64,000 bases of DNA from Ipomoea triloba (taxonomy: Eukaryota > Streptophyta > Magnoliopsida > Solanales > Convolvulaceae): NCBI RefSeq assembly GCF_003576645.1, contig NC_044923.1, positions 8,741,491 to 8,805,490 of the forward strand, given 5' to 3'. The notes under the pieces are model-generated. The model was not told where the DNA came from, did no database searches, and worked only from the letters and a program-made list of their open reading frames with translations. Shown here piece by piece: positions 31,610-43,800 of the stretch. Each line of letters starts with the position of its first letter. Within the stretch, counting starts at the first letter, position 1. A program made the position numbers and the translations under genes.

Positions 31610-31800
31610 ATTGTTTTAATCCTTACAAACTCTTATGAAGCTTGCACACCAAACTTTCTTTCCCATGAACTACAAAACCCTCTAATTGTTGCATATAGTT
31701 TTAATTTTCTCCTCCAAATGACCATAAAGAAAAGCTATCTTCACATCTATTTACTAAAGATGCAACCAAGTCTTCCTTCGCAACCAACTTGTAGTGAGAG
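31610..31800 (-). mobile_element. Copia reverse-transcriptase scrap
   Basis: The minus strand encodes DVKIAFLYGHLEEKI, matching the copia RT motif DVK(T/N)AFL(H/N)G.L.EEIYM; further residues (KESLVCKLHKSL) match the following K..VCKL.KSLYGLKQ segment in a shifted frame. Isolated fragment. Confidence 0.7.
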
Positions 31801-34670
31801 ATTGCTAAGTTGGACTTCTCCAAGTGGGAGATTGATAAGTTTGAAGCTCAATTATATTTCATAATAAAATATTGATGATATTTAATGGACCATTCACACC
31901 ATAAACTAGGTAATTAAGGAATAGGGGGAATTGCAATGAACAAAATGCTAACAAGACCATGGGCTCTTCAATGCACTGCTACCAGGTTGTCAACAGTAAA
32001 TAAATAAGTTGGATAAGCCAACAGGCAAATTGGCCTAAGTTTCCAGCTTAACCCAAGGTTGTAAGCTGCATTTGAACCAAGGTGAATAGAACTTTGAAAG
32101 AAGAGAGCTAAAAACTATGTCCCCTAACCTTGATATACACAATCGAGATTAGCTGGCTAATTCGTGGCAACCCAGCCACAACCGAGTGTAAACCAACCTT
32201 ACCTAGGGTCGTCGTTGTCATGATTGGCAGTAGGACTAAAAGTTATACACTAGCCATGGTAGTAGCTGGATGGCCCTCGACGTTCCTCCTATACTCTATT
32301 TTCAATGCACCCCCTCTTTTACACCCATATCACATTGGCTTTCATATAATTCCCCAATTTGTATTGGCCTAATTTACATACCTCAGCCCACTAAGCCCAT
32401 ACCAGGGTCTAATAATGAGTTCCCCATTTCTTCTAGTCGTATAGGTAGCTAGAGAAAGTAGATGTGATCGAACTTGTGACTTCTCAAATACACTTGGGCT
32501 CTTTTGAAATTCAAACTACATGCACTAGTTCATGTCAACTCTATGCCCATTTGTTCTACATTAACTTGGATTTCTTTCTTGTAAACTTTGAAACTCACAA
32601 ACTTGCCCAACCACTCCTATCAACGCCTACTTTTCACACCAAAAATCCTTTTCCTACATATTTAATATTCCACCAGTTACTTCCCCTTGATTCCTAAAAC
32701 TTTATACACTCTATAGCTCACCAATCAACTCTAACTCACTTGTCATCGCTCATCCTGCCCGTGTCATCACCACTGCCTCATCGGCTATGGTTAGCTTTTG
32801 TTGTCATGCCTAACTTGTTGCCCACCCCCAAAGCGTTATCGTCAACCCCTAAAACTATCTAGTCAAAACCTAACCCAGTTCGCCATTGACCACCACTCCT
32901 TCTTCTCCAAAACTCCATAGCCAAAGCCCACAACATCTTCATTGTGCCCCAGTCCCACCATTACCAAGCACCACCCTCCAAAAATCTAATATCATTGTCC
33001 CAAACCCTTTAACCTTAGCCTTGCTAGCTTCGCCTCCTATAACTACCTCCCAAAGTTGCCCCTAAAGCCCATGCTCTAAATCCATTCACCCCATAGAATG
33101 CTACCTCATGCTGTTTACCTACTACCCTATTTTAGCCAAGCATCCACCTGGTCATTATTGCCTTTCGGTGGCCCAACCGTTCCCTCTACCTTGGGAATCG
33201 AGTTATTCACTACCCCACCACCTAAGCAAGATCATGGTTGCCCATATCACCACCTCATCGAGGCATTGGAAGTTTATGTTACTAGAGGCTTAGACATAGT
33301 GTTTAATGACTTGCATTAGTTAGACTATGTAGCGTGCCATTCAGATGTTACAAGTTCATCAATCGTGAGACGAGCTATACCCTTTGTTGCAAGCCTGCTT
33401 AGTGGCTCCTCTTTTCTAACCTCATACTAGACATGTCAATATCATTTGCCCTTAGGTATCCCTGTGTGGCTATGTGAGCTTGCTTGTCTAGCAGTTGATC
33501 CTCCAACATAGGTATTAGACTAGGCTCCCATACCATCATTAGTTACAAAGGACACACCTTCTCTACCTCTCAGTGAAATACCCATAAAGCCAAGGACTTG
33601 CCAATAGTGGTTGGTCAAGCGGATGACATAGGTTATGGTTTTACTTTTACACCAATTCGATTAGAGCGGACAAACAATGCACTTTTAAGCCAAAAGCACA
33701 CTGGACGACATTACTAGTATAAACCATTTGATCCATTCATGCCTTGTTTTCCCAATGAGCCATCCTCTAAGCCCACAGTTCCACGTCCTTTATCACCTAG
33801 GCCATATAAATGCTATTCAATGATGACTACATGAGATGGTTCCCTTTTCTCGTCGTTTCTAAATAGATGCTAGTTCATTTGACTCACTTAGCTCTCACAT
33901 GGTGAGGGACTACTATATGCACGTATGACTCTTCTTATTGCATATCCCTTTTTTAAACCACTTTCCCTTTCTTACATTACCATGCAGGTATTGGGGTTGC
34001 ACCGTTGTATCCAATACATAATTGATGAGTAACTAGAGATATAACACGCATATGATTCTCTATAGGAGGGGATGGAGCAAACCAAAGATCAATCCAAGTG
34101 CAAGATTGATAACATAGGCTAAATGGTGAACAATTTGCATGAGTTGAATAGCTAACATAGGGATGACCAGGCTGCTCTACAAAATGCCCACACGACCTTG
34201 CATGTTGATCATATTGCACTAAAAATTGCCATTATGGTGTATTGGTGGCCCACTAAGCCATGGAAATTGATTGTAGATAACAATTCTAGGTGTACTCCTA
34301 CGCTCTAAAGGAGGCAGTTGACACTTGGCAAGCCACATATGATTTCACTCGAGTAGTAGTTGAGTGAGCCATAACACGTATTCTCGGGCTACTACATGCT
34401 TAGTTGTTAACCCATGAGGTTTATAGCTAGTCAATGGTGGATATTATAGAGGGCTATATGCTCTTCCTAATTATCTTGACTATGTAGGGCTCATATATAT
34501 TAATATTGTATAGGCACTATAAGAGTGGGTAGTTATTCTCGGAAGTAGGGTCACCATGTACCCCGTGGTAGAAACTTACCTACGAGAAATTGAGGAGATC
34601 TAGATGCGAATCATTAACAAGGGTAGGGCCGCCTCCTATCTTGGTATGTAGGATATGTAGGATGTACTAT
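31801..34670. other. No recognisable gene; probably decayed repeat sequence
   Basis: Less AT-rich than the spacers, with several short open frames on both strands, none with a domain or motif I recognise. One plus-strand stretch near 34080-34340 (phrases like LHELNS, DTWQATYDF) has a faint gag-like coiled-coil look. I treat the region as old retroelement DNA of unknown type. Confidence 0.35.
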
Positions 34671-34671
34671 A

Positions 34672-34951
34672 TACTCCCTCCGTCCCTAATTGTTTGTCTC
34701 ATTTACTTTTTGCACGGTTTTTAATACAACATAACAAATGATACTAAGTTTTCAATTTTGTCCTTCAAAAGTAGGTGTTATTTGTACAAAGTACAATTGT
34801 ACTTACCTCATTAATAGTCTAAAAAGTTGAAAAGTCAAAAGGGTAAATTGGAAAATGCAGAATGATAGTTATGTTCAATTTTAGAAAGATGACACTATTT
34901 TGGGACGAACTAAAAAGGAAAGTAAGACAGGTAAAATGGACGAAGTGAGTA
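34672..34951. mobile_element. Stowaway MITE with TA target duplication
   Basis: The element is 34674-34949 between TA dinucleotides (34672-34673, 34950-34951). Left end CTCCCTCCGTCCCTAATTGTTTGTC; right end GACAGGTAAAATGGACGAAGTGAG. The CTCCCTCCGT terminal sequence and TA target are diagnostic of Stowaway (Tc1/mariner) elements in plants. Confidence 0.92.
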
Positions 34952-35890
34952 CAAAATTGAAGTGAAGATTCAATTCTTTCAGCATTCAAGGGTGGAAGCT
35001 ACCAAATTATTTGTCTTTGTAGTAGCCTACCCTTTTTGCCGTCCTCATATGTCCTTCTATAACCATAATGTTTTTAGTTACTACCGAATGGGTTAGCCCC
35101 ACTTCCTCTATCACAGCCCAAATCTAGTCACTTGCCACTCTTGCTAGTTCTATGATCACAACAATTCAGGTTTCCACATTGGCGATAGCGAATAGTGTGG
35201 ACTCATCAGCAACATCTTTAGTCTGGACTACACCTCACTTTCCATATATGGGATAATCAATGGTGCTTTAGGTACTCTTGGACCCCCACCTACTTGACTT
35301 TCATCTGGAGGCCTGTCCTAATTTATTATTTCCTTTAAACTATCTTTTTATAGCACCTTTACTTCGGACACTCTATTTTGACTTCTTTTTGTTGAACTCT
35401 GTTTTATTCTTAATATGACTACACCTTTTTATTTCTTTATATGCCTGTGTATTGTATTTGTCGTTGATTCATTTTATTTTGCACCCCAACCTCTCCTACG
35501 TGTAAAGCCTAGAGCCTAACTGGCTCTTGTTAGGTCCCTTGGATGGACTTATTCCCCTTTTCAATAACACGCCATTGGTATAACCTTTTAAGATGATAGG
35601 TATTACATACGCTATCCACATGTCTCTCTTTGCATCATTTCCAATTTGTAAGTCCATTTTCAAATTATTCCTGATACTCAGTATGCGCATTCCTAATTCT
35701 TGGATAATTTACCCCCTTTGAAGGGCTTATTAGCTTCTCTTCGCCTTAATACCAATTCCCCTACTTAGAATTGTCTTAGTTGTACCCATATATCCTGATA
35801 CAATTTTACAGCTAATTGGTATTGGCGATATCCCTATGAGTTTCGTTTGTTTCCTCTTTCTTATAAAATGTTTAACGTACTCAACCCTTA
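34952..35890. other. No recognisable gene; decayed retroelement flank
   Basis: No domain was recognised. Given the gypsy polymerase to the right on the minus strand, this may be its 3' untranslated and LTR part, but no ends were resolved. Confidence 0.3.
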
Positions 35891-37860
35891 ATTCTCTTCA
35901 TTTTATTCAAGTTGGTATTATTACATCGCTTGTTTGGGTGGAATCATAAATTCTATTGGGACCCTTACCTCGTAGTCATATGGCATAGTGAATGGTGTTC
36001 CTCTAGTGCTCCACTGAGGCGTAACCTTGTAGGTTCACATGATCGAAGGCAATTCTTTGTACCAAGTTGACATTTAATTTATATTATCTTATCTAGACTG
36101 TCTAAATGACCCGATTGGTATTTTCTACTTGACTATTCACCTAAGGTCTGTCATCAGAACTTTTATATGTTCCAACCCATAATATGCGTAGAGTCAATCA
36201 AAAGTCAGATGTCAAATTGTTTTCCATTGTCAAACACAATTTTCCATAGCAATCTAGACCTTGATAATATATTCTTCTAAACAAACTTCCGACACTAATA
36301 CTCTGTGATTGAGGCTAAAGGCTCGACTTCAACATACTTGGTGAAGTAGTCTATAGCCAAGATGAGAAATTTCAAGCATGTTATACCTTTCGGGAAAGGA
36401 CCTGCCAGATCAATACTCCATCTCATTAATGGAATCGTTAGTAGCAGAAGTATAGAAAGAGTTTAAGAGCTCGCCTCTTTCTATACCAAGTGATCATGGA
36501 AAGAGGTGAGCTCTTAAACTCTTTATACCAATACCTTACAACTTGCACAGTTTCCCATCGATCACTTGGTACAAAGAGAACATGTATAAAACCTTCTTTA
36601 ACATTGGAGTCATTAGGTGTGACACAATGTGTCTTGTACAAGAATATCTCATTCAGCTACTCATTTGAGGCTAGTAATATAGCTAAGACCTTGTCTCATT
36701 CAATGTTGAGAGTTTCTATCTCGACCACCTGGACTATTCTGCATATATATCTCAAATGTTCATCTAGCCCTTATGTCGAGCGAGATAAGAGATCTGCTTC
36801 TTGATTTTCTAATCACGGTATTTTTTTATTTTTTATTTTTTGTAATTCCTAGTGGTAAAATCCTTTTGGTAGGTTTAAGACCATTTCTTTATACTACTTG
36901 CTCGACTACCAGTCGAGAATCAAGTTGTATTTTCAACCCTTGAAACTGGAGGAATTTTTCTAGTTTCAATCCCCCTATTAGTTTAATAAGCTTTAAAATC
37001 TTGTTAAATAGTTGAGAGGAAAGTTTTTCATTTGAGAGATCTCTTTATAGCAATACCTTACAAAATTCAAGGTTGGTCAAGTCATAGTTGAAATCCATGA
37101 TGGGATAAGGTATCTCAATAAGAGTTTCAAGGGTTGAACTAGAATGCTTGGTAAACTTTAAAATCTTCAAGGGAGATCAAGACAACCCCTCCCTTGTAGC
37201 CTTTCTCAACGGAAGCCTTGTCATTGTAAATTTTCCATTCTCTAAGGGGCTTGGTGTATTTGGACCCCGCTATTCTTTAGACACCATGCATTTCACAATG
37301 AAATTAGCTAAGGCATAGGCCTTGATAGACATACACAATTAGTACTCCAGGCTGTACTAAGCCAACTCTACTACTTATTTCCCCATTTATCCAAAGGATA
37401 CATGATTCCTCAGTATTAAGCCTAGGGGTTGGTCAGCCATATCGACCACGTAGTGTATTTAGAAGTATCACACTAACTTTCTAATCATCCTTAACAATGC
37501 GTACATCGTTTCTTTCTAAGGGTTTATAGCTTAGCTCGACATCATGTAGAGCCCTACTCACATAATAAATTGACTTTTAAACTCATGTTTTTTCCCTTAG
37601 CATGACATAGCTTATTGTGGTTAGGCCACCCTTATATAGATATTTAAGGTTTCTCCCTTCTCTAGTTTGGATAACACTAGGGTTGAGCCCAAGTGAGCCT
37701 TGAAATGATCAAATGCCTTTTGGCACTCGAGCGTTCATGTGCAACCTTTCATCTCTTTCATTAATTGGAAAAAGGGAAGTGATCATTTAGCCAACTTTGA
37801 CATAAAACGACTTAATGTCGCTACCTCTATGACTGGTTTCGGCCCCTTCCTTAATTTTTT
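35890..37860 (-). mobile_element. Tat-like Ty3-gypsy polymerase relic
   Basis: Read on the minus strand from 37860 down: the end of reverse transcriptase and RNase H (LPFFQLMKEMKG, ECQKAFDHFKAHLGS, LVLSKLEKGETLNIYI, then a broken RNase H ending like 'YV..ALH'), and integrase at 36430-36330 with SIDLAGPFPKG and DYFTKYVEVEP, matching the Tat/Retand pattern (W)GIDL.GP.P...DYF(S/T)KW.EAEP. Frameshifts and stops occur throughout. A 25-bp hairpin interrupts the integrase start. Confidence 0.75.
36456..36524. repeat. Near-perfect inverted repeat, 25-bp arms
   Basis: AAAGAGTTTAAGAGCTCGCC TCTTT (36456-36480) is the reverse complement of 36500-36524 apart from one base; the loop is 19 bp. It lies inside the gypsy integrase relic and breaks its reading. 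Confidence 0.85.
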
Positions 37861-38080
37861 TTTTTTGAGTTTCTTCCCTATATTATTCACAGACCGATGC
37901 CCCTATCTTATCTTTTGGAATGCTCTTTTGTAGCATTTCCAGGCTAAGTGTTTTCCTCTGACTACCCTTATCGCTTTAGGGGTATGGTCCTGGTAAGAGG
38001 GGTTACAAGTCTAGAGGGTAGGGTGGGGTGGGGTGGGAGGTGAATAGACTTGTATAAGTTTTAAAAATTTTAACGATTCA
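37861..38080. other. Junction segment with GGGTG repeats
   Basis: It includes a short GGGTGGGGTGGGGTGGGAGG run at about 38022-38041. No gene. Confidence 0.5.
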
Positions 38081-39370
38081 GTTAAGCAGATCCGAAGGGT
38101 TACTTCTTCATGGTTAACCTTTCATTGAGTATGCATAACAGAAAATATTTAACCACTTTTAATTGTTTTGCACGTCAGAAGGAATGTTCCTTTGAAATGT
38201 TAGAATTTTAAGTGTGGAAATGAATATGAATGCAGTAAGGTAAAGATAGAGAGAGAGTTTTTATAGTGGTTCAGCCAACTCAGCTTACTCCACTCTTCTC
38301 CTTTAAACTCCAAAGGAGGCTTGCACTAATCCCTTTAGTACAAAAAGAACACTTAAGCCTTGAACACAGAGCCGGCTTTGAGTTTCTTAGGTTTTTCAAC
38401 TCCACACGATTTTACTCTGCCTCTTTCTACTTCTACAGAGTAGCGATACAAGATTTCAAAGAAAAGATTCTTTGATCCTCCAACTAGAAGACTTGGCTCT
38501 TGATGTTGAACTTGATCTTCACTTTGAGCTGCACAAGCTTCTATTCCTGATTTGGCATTATATCTTTAACTATCTCTTATTTGTAACGTATATGAAACTT
38601 GAAAGCTTTTGAACACATGAATATTTTTCTCTTAATCGATCAACATCTTCTTCAGTTTCGAATGAAGGTATTTATAGGAGTTTTGAAATGAATCCGTTGG
38701 AGGGAAACTCATTTCAAACGTTCTTTAATTTAACCATTGGTAATGGCCAATGTGTAAATCGAAAGGTTACTTTATATGTCAATTTTTTTTTCAACCGTTA
38801 GACCACTTTTTTAGCTGAACTTTACTTTTTGTTCTACTCCTATTGTTTAGGCTTTTAAGGAAAATCTCTTTAGGGATGCGTACCTAGGACTCTCTTTGCC
38901 TTGGTCACATGTTCTCATAAAGCTCTTGTGTTTAAGGTTTTAAATTGTTTGCTCGGAGGATGTCTCGAGTAGTCCTTTCGAATAGTTAACTCTTACTATT
39001 TGAGTTAATGTTTTGAACCTTAACACTTATAACCTTTCAGTTTCGAATAGTTGTACTTACTATTTGAACATCTTCTTATAATTCCCTTCTACTCGAAAGG
39101 TAAACACTTCCACTATTCGACATTTGCAACCTTTCAGTCTTGAACTCTTTTTATTTTCTATTCTTCGACTCGAACTCTTCTAGCCTTCAACTCTTTGAAG
39201 CTTTGTCGCCTGACTATCCGAAACGTAACTATTCGACTTACCATTCGAACTATTCGAAACAAATGATAGAGTTCCTAAGTCTAGGAAATAAAATAGATTT
39301 TGAGATTGAAATTTCCTAACTTTTGGTGTCATCAAAATCTAAATTACACTTGTTCCTAACACTAATCCTG
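38080..39370 (-). mobile_element. Probable copia-type LTR region (tentative)
   Basis: Phrases such as TTATAGTGGTTCAGCC (38260-38275) and, at the other end on the minus strand, GATTTTGATGACACCAAAAG (39322-39341) are of a kind common in long LTRs and leaders of SIRE-like copia elements. There is no coding domain, and no direct repeat partner in the window. A weak assignment. Confidence 0.3.
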
Positions 39371-40417
39371 ATTATGGTCCTAATCCCCAACTTGACAGAC
39401 AACTTGATTAATCATTCTGCCTCAATCGTGTTGTTGTCGCTTTTGAAACTTGTTAAGGGGGGTTTTCACGAATTTTAGTTGATCCTCAAGGAGTCTCAAC
39501 TTTACAAAGACATCGTGGTACATCTATAAAGATAATCAGGGCACCCTTATGAGGTGATCCTCTTGCAGGTAGATCTTTTTTTGCAAATACTGTGGGTTCA
39601 TGTCATTTTTATAGGGTGGATGGTTTGTCCATTGATTAGAATGATGATTTTCCTTTGACTTTATTTTCCTTGAGTAGTCAAACACGAGAAAATCTAGAAA
39701 ATAACTTTCGAAAGTCATTTTACGAGTTTCAAAACGGACCCTAAGCTTGATGAATTTGTACAATAAATATTAGGGATGCCACCTAGGCTAGCCCATTCGT
39801 TTTCGAGCTAGCCTTATCGGACTATTAGGTTTTTTTTTTTTTTTTGGTCGAGTTCAAAATTCATGACTTTAACCTTAAAATATTAGAATCTTTGGGCTTA
39901 TCGGACATAGTATGTAAGCTAATTTTTTATCGAGATAAATAAAATTTCTAATTCTTAACCTTAAAATTTTTTAGGCTTATCAGCTCAACCCATCGATTTC
40001 GTGCTATGATTAACATTCCTAATAAATATACTTGTATAGAAACCTTGTAGCTAATTTTCAAGTCGTTATTGAATGGACCATAAATAAAAAGTATATTATT
40101 TGTCTACATAAATAAAGTACATTATTTGAGTATTGAAAGTACATTATTTTGTATATTCAGTACACAAATAATGTATATTCAGTATATTAAAAATGTATCT
40201 TGCATTCAGGGAAAGTACACTATTTAAGTACTAAAAATACATTATTTTGTATAATGTACATTCAATACACAAATAATATATACTTTTAATATATTAAAAA
40301 TATTTTTTTTTATTTTTCGTACAATGCTGTATGACCATGATCCACATAAAATTTGTTAGGATTCTCTCTAATTCCAATAAATTTATTAATTACCCACAAA
40401 ATAAACTTTTACAAAAT
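39371..40417. other. AT-rich spacer
   Basis: No gene is recognised. Positions 40085-40300 show a loose repeat of (A)AGTA(C/T)ATTATTTG(A/T)GTA(T/C)T and similar phrases. Confidence 0.35.
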
Positions 40418-40549
40418 CAGTTAAAACATTAAAAAGATATAAAAGATGTAGCACATCATCGATACACACTTTATGAATATATTCAGTTAAAACGTTAAAA
40501 AGATATAAAAGATGTAGCACATCATCGATACACACTTTATGAATATATT
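40418..40549. repeat. 66-bp tandem duplication
   Basis: CAGTTAAAACATTAAAAAGA... is repeated directly after itself (40418-40483 and 40484-40549) with one difference (CATT/CGTT). Confidence 0.95.
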
Positions 40550-40837
40550 TTTTTAAACAATAAAAATGCTTTCTACCCCTCTAAATTTATTCCTTTCATA
40601 TTTCCCCTCCTGATGTGACTTCTATTTATTGAGTGTTCATTTGAACGACTCTATAATTAATTTAAAAAACAAAATTTAGTTCATAATTAGATATTAAGAA
40701 ATCCTATCAGATGTCACATCAGCAGGGGAAGACCATAGGAGAGATAAAGGGTATATAGCATTACTCGTTCTAAAAAATAAACATTAACAAGAGACTATAA
40801 TGATTAGTTGTGTAGGATGATGCTCAACTCGGTTGTA

Positions 40838-43800
40838 CTACTGAGACGGCAGGCCAATGTACAGTTCTGTCTCTACTTCCATTATTTGCTTCTGAGGCTC
40901 ACCTAATTTTATTAGAGAAATAGGCACTTGGCTCTTCTCACACTGAAATATGTTTAATAATTTGTCACTAAACATTAAAGGCAAATATATAGAATCATAA
41001 TCAGATAAAAACTAACATATATGCGAATATGTAAACTTTTGAAGGATTGTACCGTTACGACTCGTATCCGCGTGCACTGCAATCATATAATATATGCGGT
41101 GCAATCCTTTAGAAGTTTGCAGGTTCGCACCTTAAGGTCAGTTCGCATGTGATTATGGACACACAAACACACACACACACACACATATATATATAGGGAG
41201 TGGATCAGGTGCAAATATATCTTCTCGTGCAGTTGTACGGTTAACACAAAATGACGCACCTTAAGCACACAAACAAAGCACCTTAAGAACACAAACCATG
41301 CACCTAAAGTTTTAAAATGTCGTACCTTAAGTTTCAACAACTGACACACCTTAAGCATACAAATCGCGCACCTTAAGAAAGAAAACAACGCATCTTAAGA
41401 AGAAAAACCACGCACCTAAAGCACTAGTCCAACGCACTTTAAGTTTCAACAATTGACATACCTTAAGCACACAAATCACGCACCTTAAGGAAAACCATCC
41501 ACACAACTAAAACTTTAAGTTTTCAACACCTGATGCGCCTTAAGCCACACAATACAAAAACCACTCACCTTAAGCACAAAATTCACGCACCTTAAGAAGG
41601 AAAATCACGCACCTTAAATTTGACCTAAATGCAAAAAGACCAAATTGCTACTGCACGTGTTTTTAATCACTCTTAATCCTGAATGTTGATTTAGGCAAGA
41701 TCAATGGTTCAAATTTAACCGCACAACGAAGTAGCCAATCGCACGGAACCCGTTCATATATATATATATATATATAGTCAATGAGTTTGTCAGACAAAAA
41801 ATAAAAAACTTTAATTCGCAACATTTAAACTTCTTTCTCACAATTATATATGACTCGTAAAATCAGCCGAAATCATGGGTGTCTATTTCATATATCTCTA
41901 TCACAAATAATAACATGATTCATGAACATGCATGATAAAATTGTGCACGCATTTAAAATGAATGCAATCATGATGTTCAATGTACCTTTTGACCCCTATA
42001 CATGTACATACACATACACAATAAAATACATGTACATACACATACACAATAAAATCATTTTCCCAGCCATCTATTTAATTATTAAAAAGTTCCCTACCTT
42101 CTAGTACATCGAAAATTTTTATATTATTTTAATTATTTGATTCTTTCCGATAGAACACTAGGTTAAAATAAAAATAAAAATCAATAAAATTTTCAATGTA
42201 CGATTATGCATACGAAAAATTTCCAAGCCATTACTAAATGTTAATACATTGAAAATGTGTCAAAATTTATTACATATCTTACTATGTTGGAAAGAATATA
42301 TTGAAAAGTAGATAGAAATTCAAGTTATCTTAGGATGTGTTTGGTTCATGGGTCTAAACACTGAATGGAACTCAAAATCATAGTTAGTGTTTGGTTGACA
42401 ATTTTTTAAAACACAACTATGATATTTGATTACCTTTTCAATTACAAATCTTATTCCCTAATTAAAAAGGAGTATCATTCCATCTTATTGGTAATCTAAT
42501 TTTAAGTTTGGATGAGTTTTTTAGATTTTTGTTTTGACTTTTTTGTTCATATTGATGCTTTGGATGTTATTATATTAGGATCAATTGTCTTGATTTTTTA
42601 TTTTTGTATTTTTTAAAACATTTATTATCATTATAGAGTTATACACGACCAAATATCTATATTGATAAACATTATAATTTCACCATACTACCAAATATGT
42701 AAAATACTTTCACAAAATTCATTACCATTACCAAGTATTTAATTCCCATTTGAATTCCAATTTCTATGTGTAAACCAAACACACCCTTAACATCATTACA
42801 ATGTACACTTTAACATAAAAAGAAAAATCAATAGTAAAATAAATAAGAGTTTTTGTGCAGATTTTTTTTTTTTTTTTTGGACCAGCATATATGGATGAAA
42901 ATGATTGAAAGAAGAAAACCCATTTCCAGTTATTAAAAAAAAAAAAAAACTGAAAATTTTCTATCCACTTTTGGGCAAGCAAAAATCTGTATGCTAAGGA
43001 GAAGATTTGATCATGTGGCCTAATATATAGTATACATGTGAAGTCATTTTAAACAACATGCAAGTATATATGCTGAAATATAATATCCAATATAGAGAAG
43101 GAAAATATCTCACCAATTTTCGCAACTCAGCGTTTTGTTTGCATAGAACTTTTTCCTAAGTAAAGTGAAACAAATTAAATAATATTAAACATTATAATGG
43201 TCTCATTAATCATATTAGACGAATCATATTAGACGATTGGGGCAGCAGAGACATTTAACTTCAATAAGAATGATAAAGGGTTGTTTAGTAAATAGCTGGT
43301 AGTTGATTGGGTTAATATGCTTGCCTAGTTGATAACATTAGCTGATTGTAGAAAGATATTTGGTAAATTAGCTGTTAGTTGATAGCTAATTACATGCATG
43401 CAAAATGATTTTTTTTCAAAAAGTTGATATGTTTTGAGGAGCTTTTTAAATTTTACCATTTTGGAGTACAAAAAGTTAATTAATCAAACACTCATAATGA
43501 CCATGTTTGGTAAAATAGTTAGCCTATCTGTCAATTTTGACTTGTTTGAACACTATTAGTTGTTTGACTTAGCTTGGTTAAACAACCAATATAAGTGTTT
43601 GGTCAATTAGCTTTTTGTAGCATCTTATTGCTCTAAATGGCTAAAATTCAAAGAACTGCTCAAAGCAACTTTTTGAGAAAGTCATTTTGCATATAATTAG
43701 CTATCAACTAATAACTAATTTACCAAACATCTTCCTACAATCAGCTAATAGTATCAACTAATCAAACTCACTAACCCAATCAGCTATCATTTATTAGCCA

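Noticed and set aside
33098..33319. Overlapping plus-strand frames near 33.1 kb
   Set aside because: Two overlapping frames of similar length with no recognisable motif; likely chance in less AT-rich repeat DNA.
41129..41640. CRISPR-like or satellite array
   Set aside because: Spacing and sequence of the CACCTTAAG units are irregular and this is a plant nucleus; it is a degenerate minisatellite.
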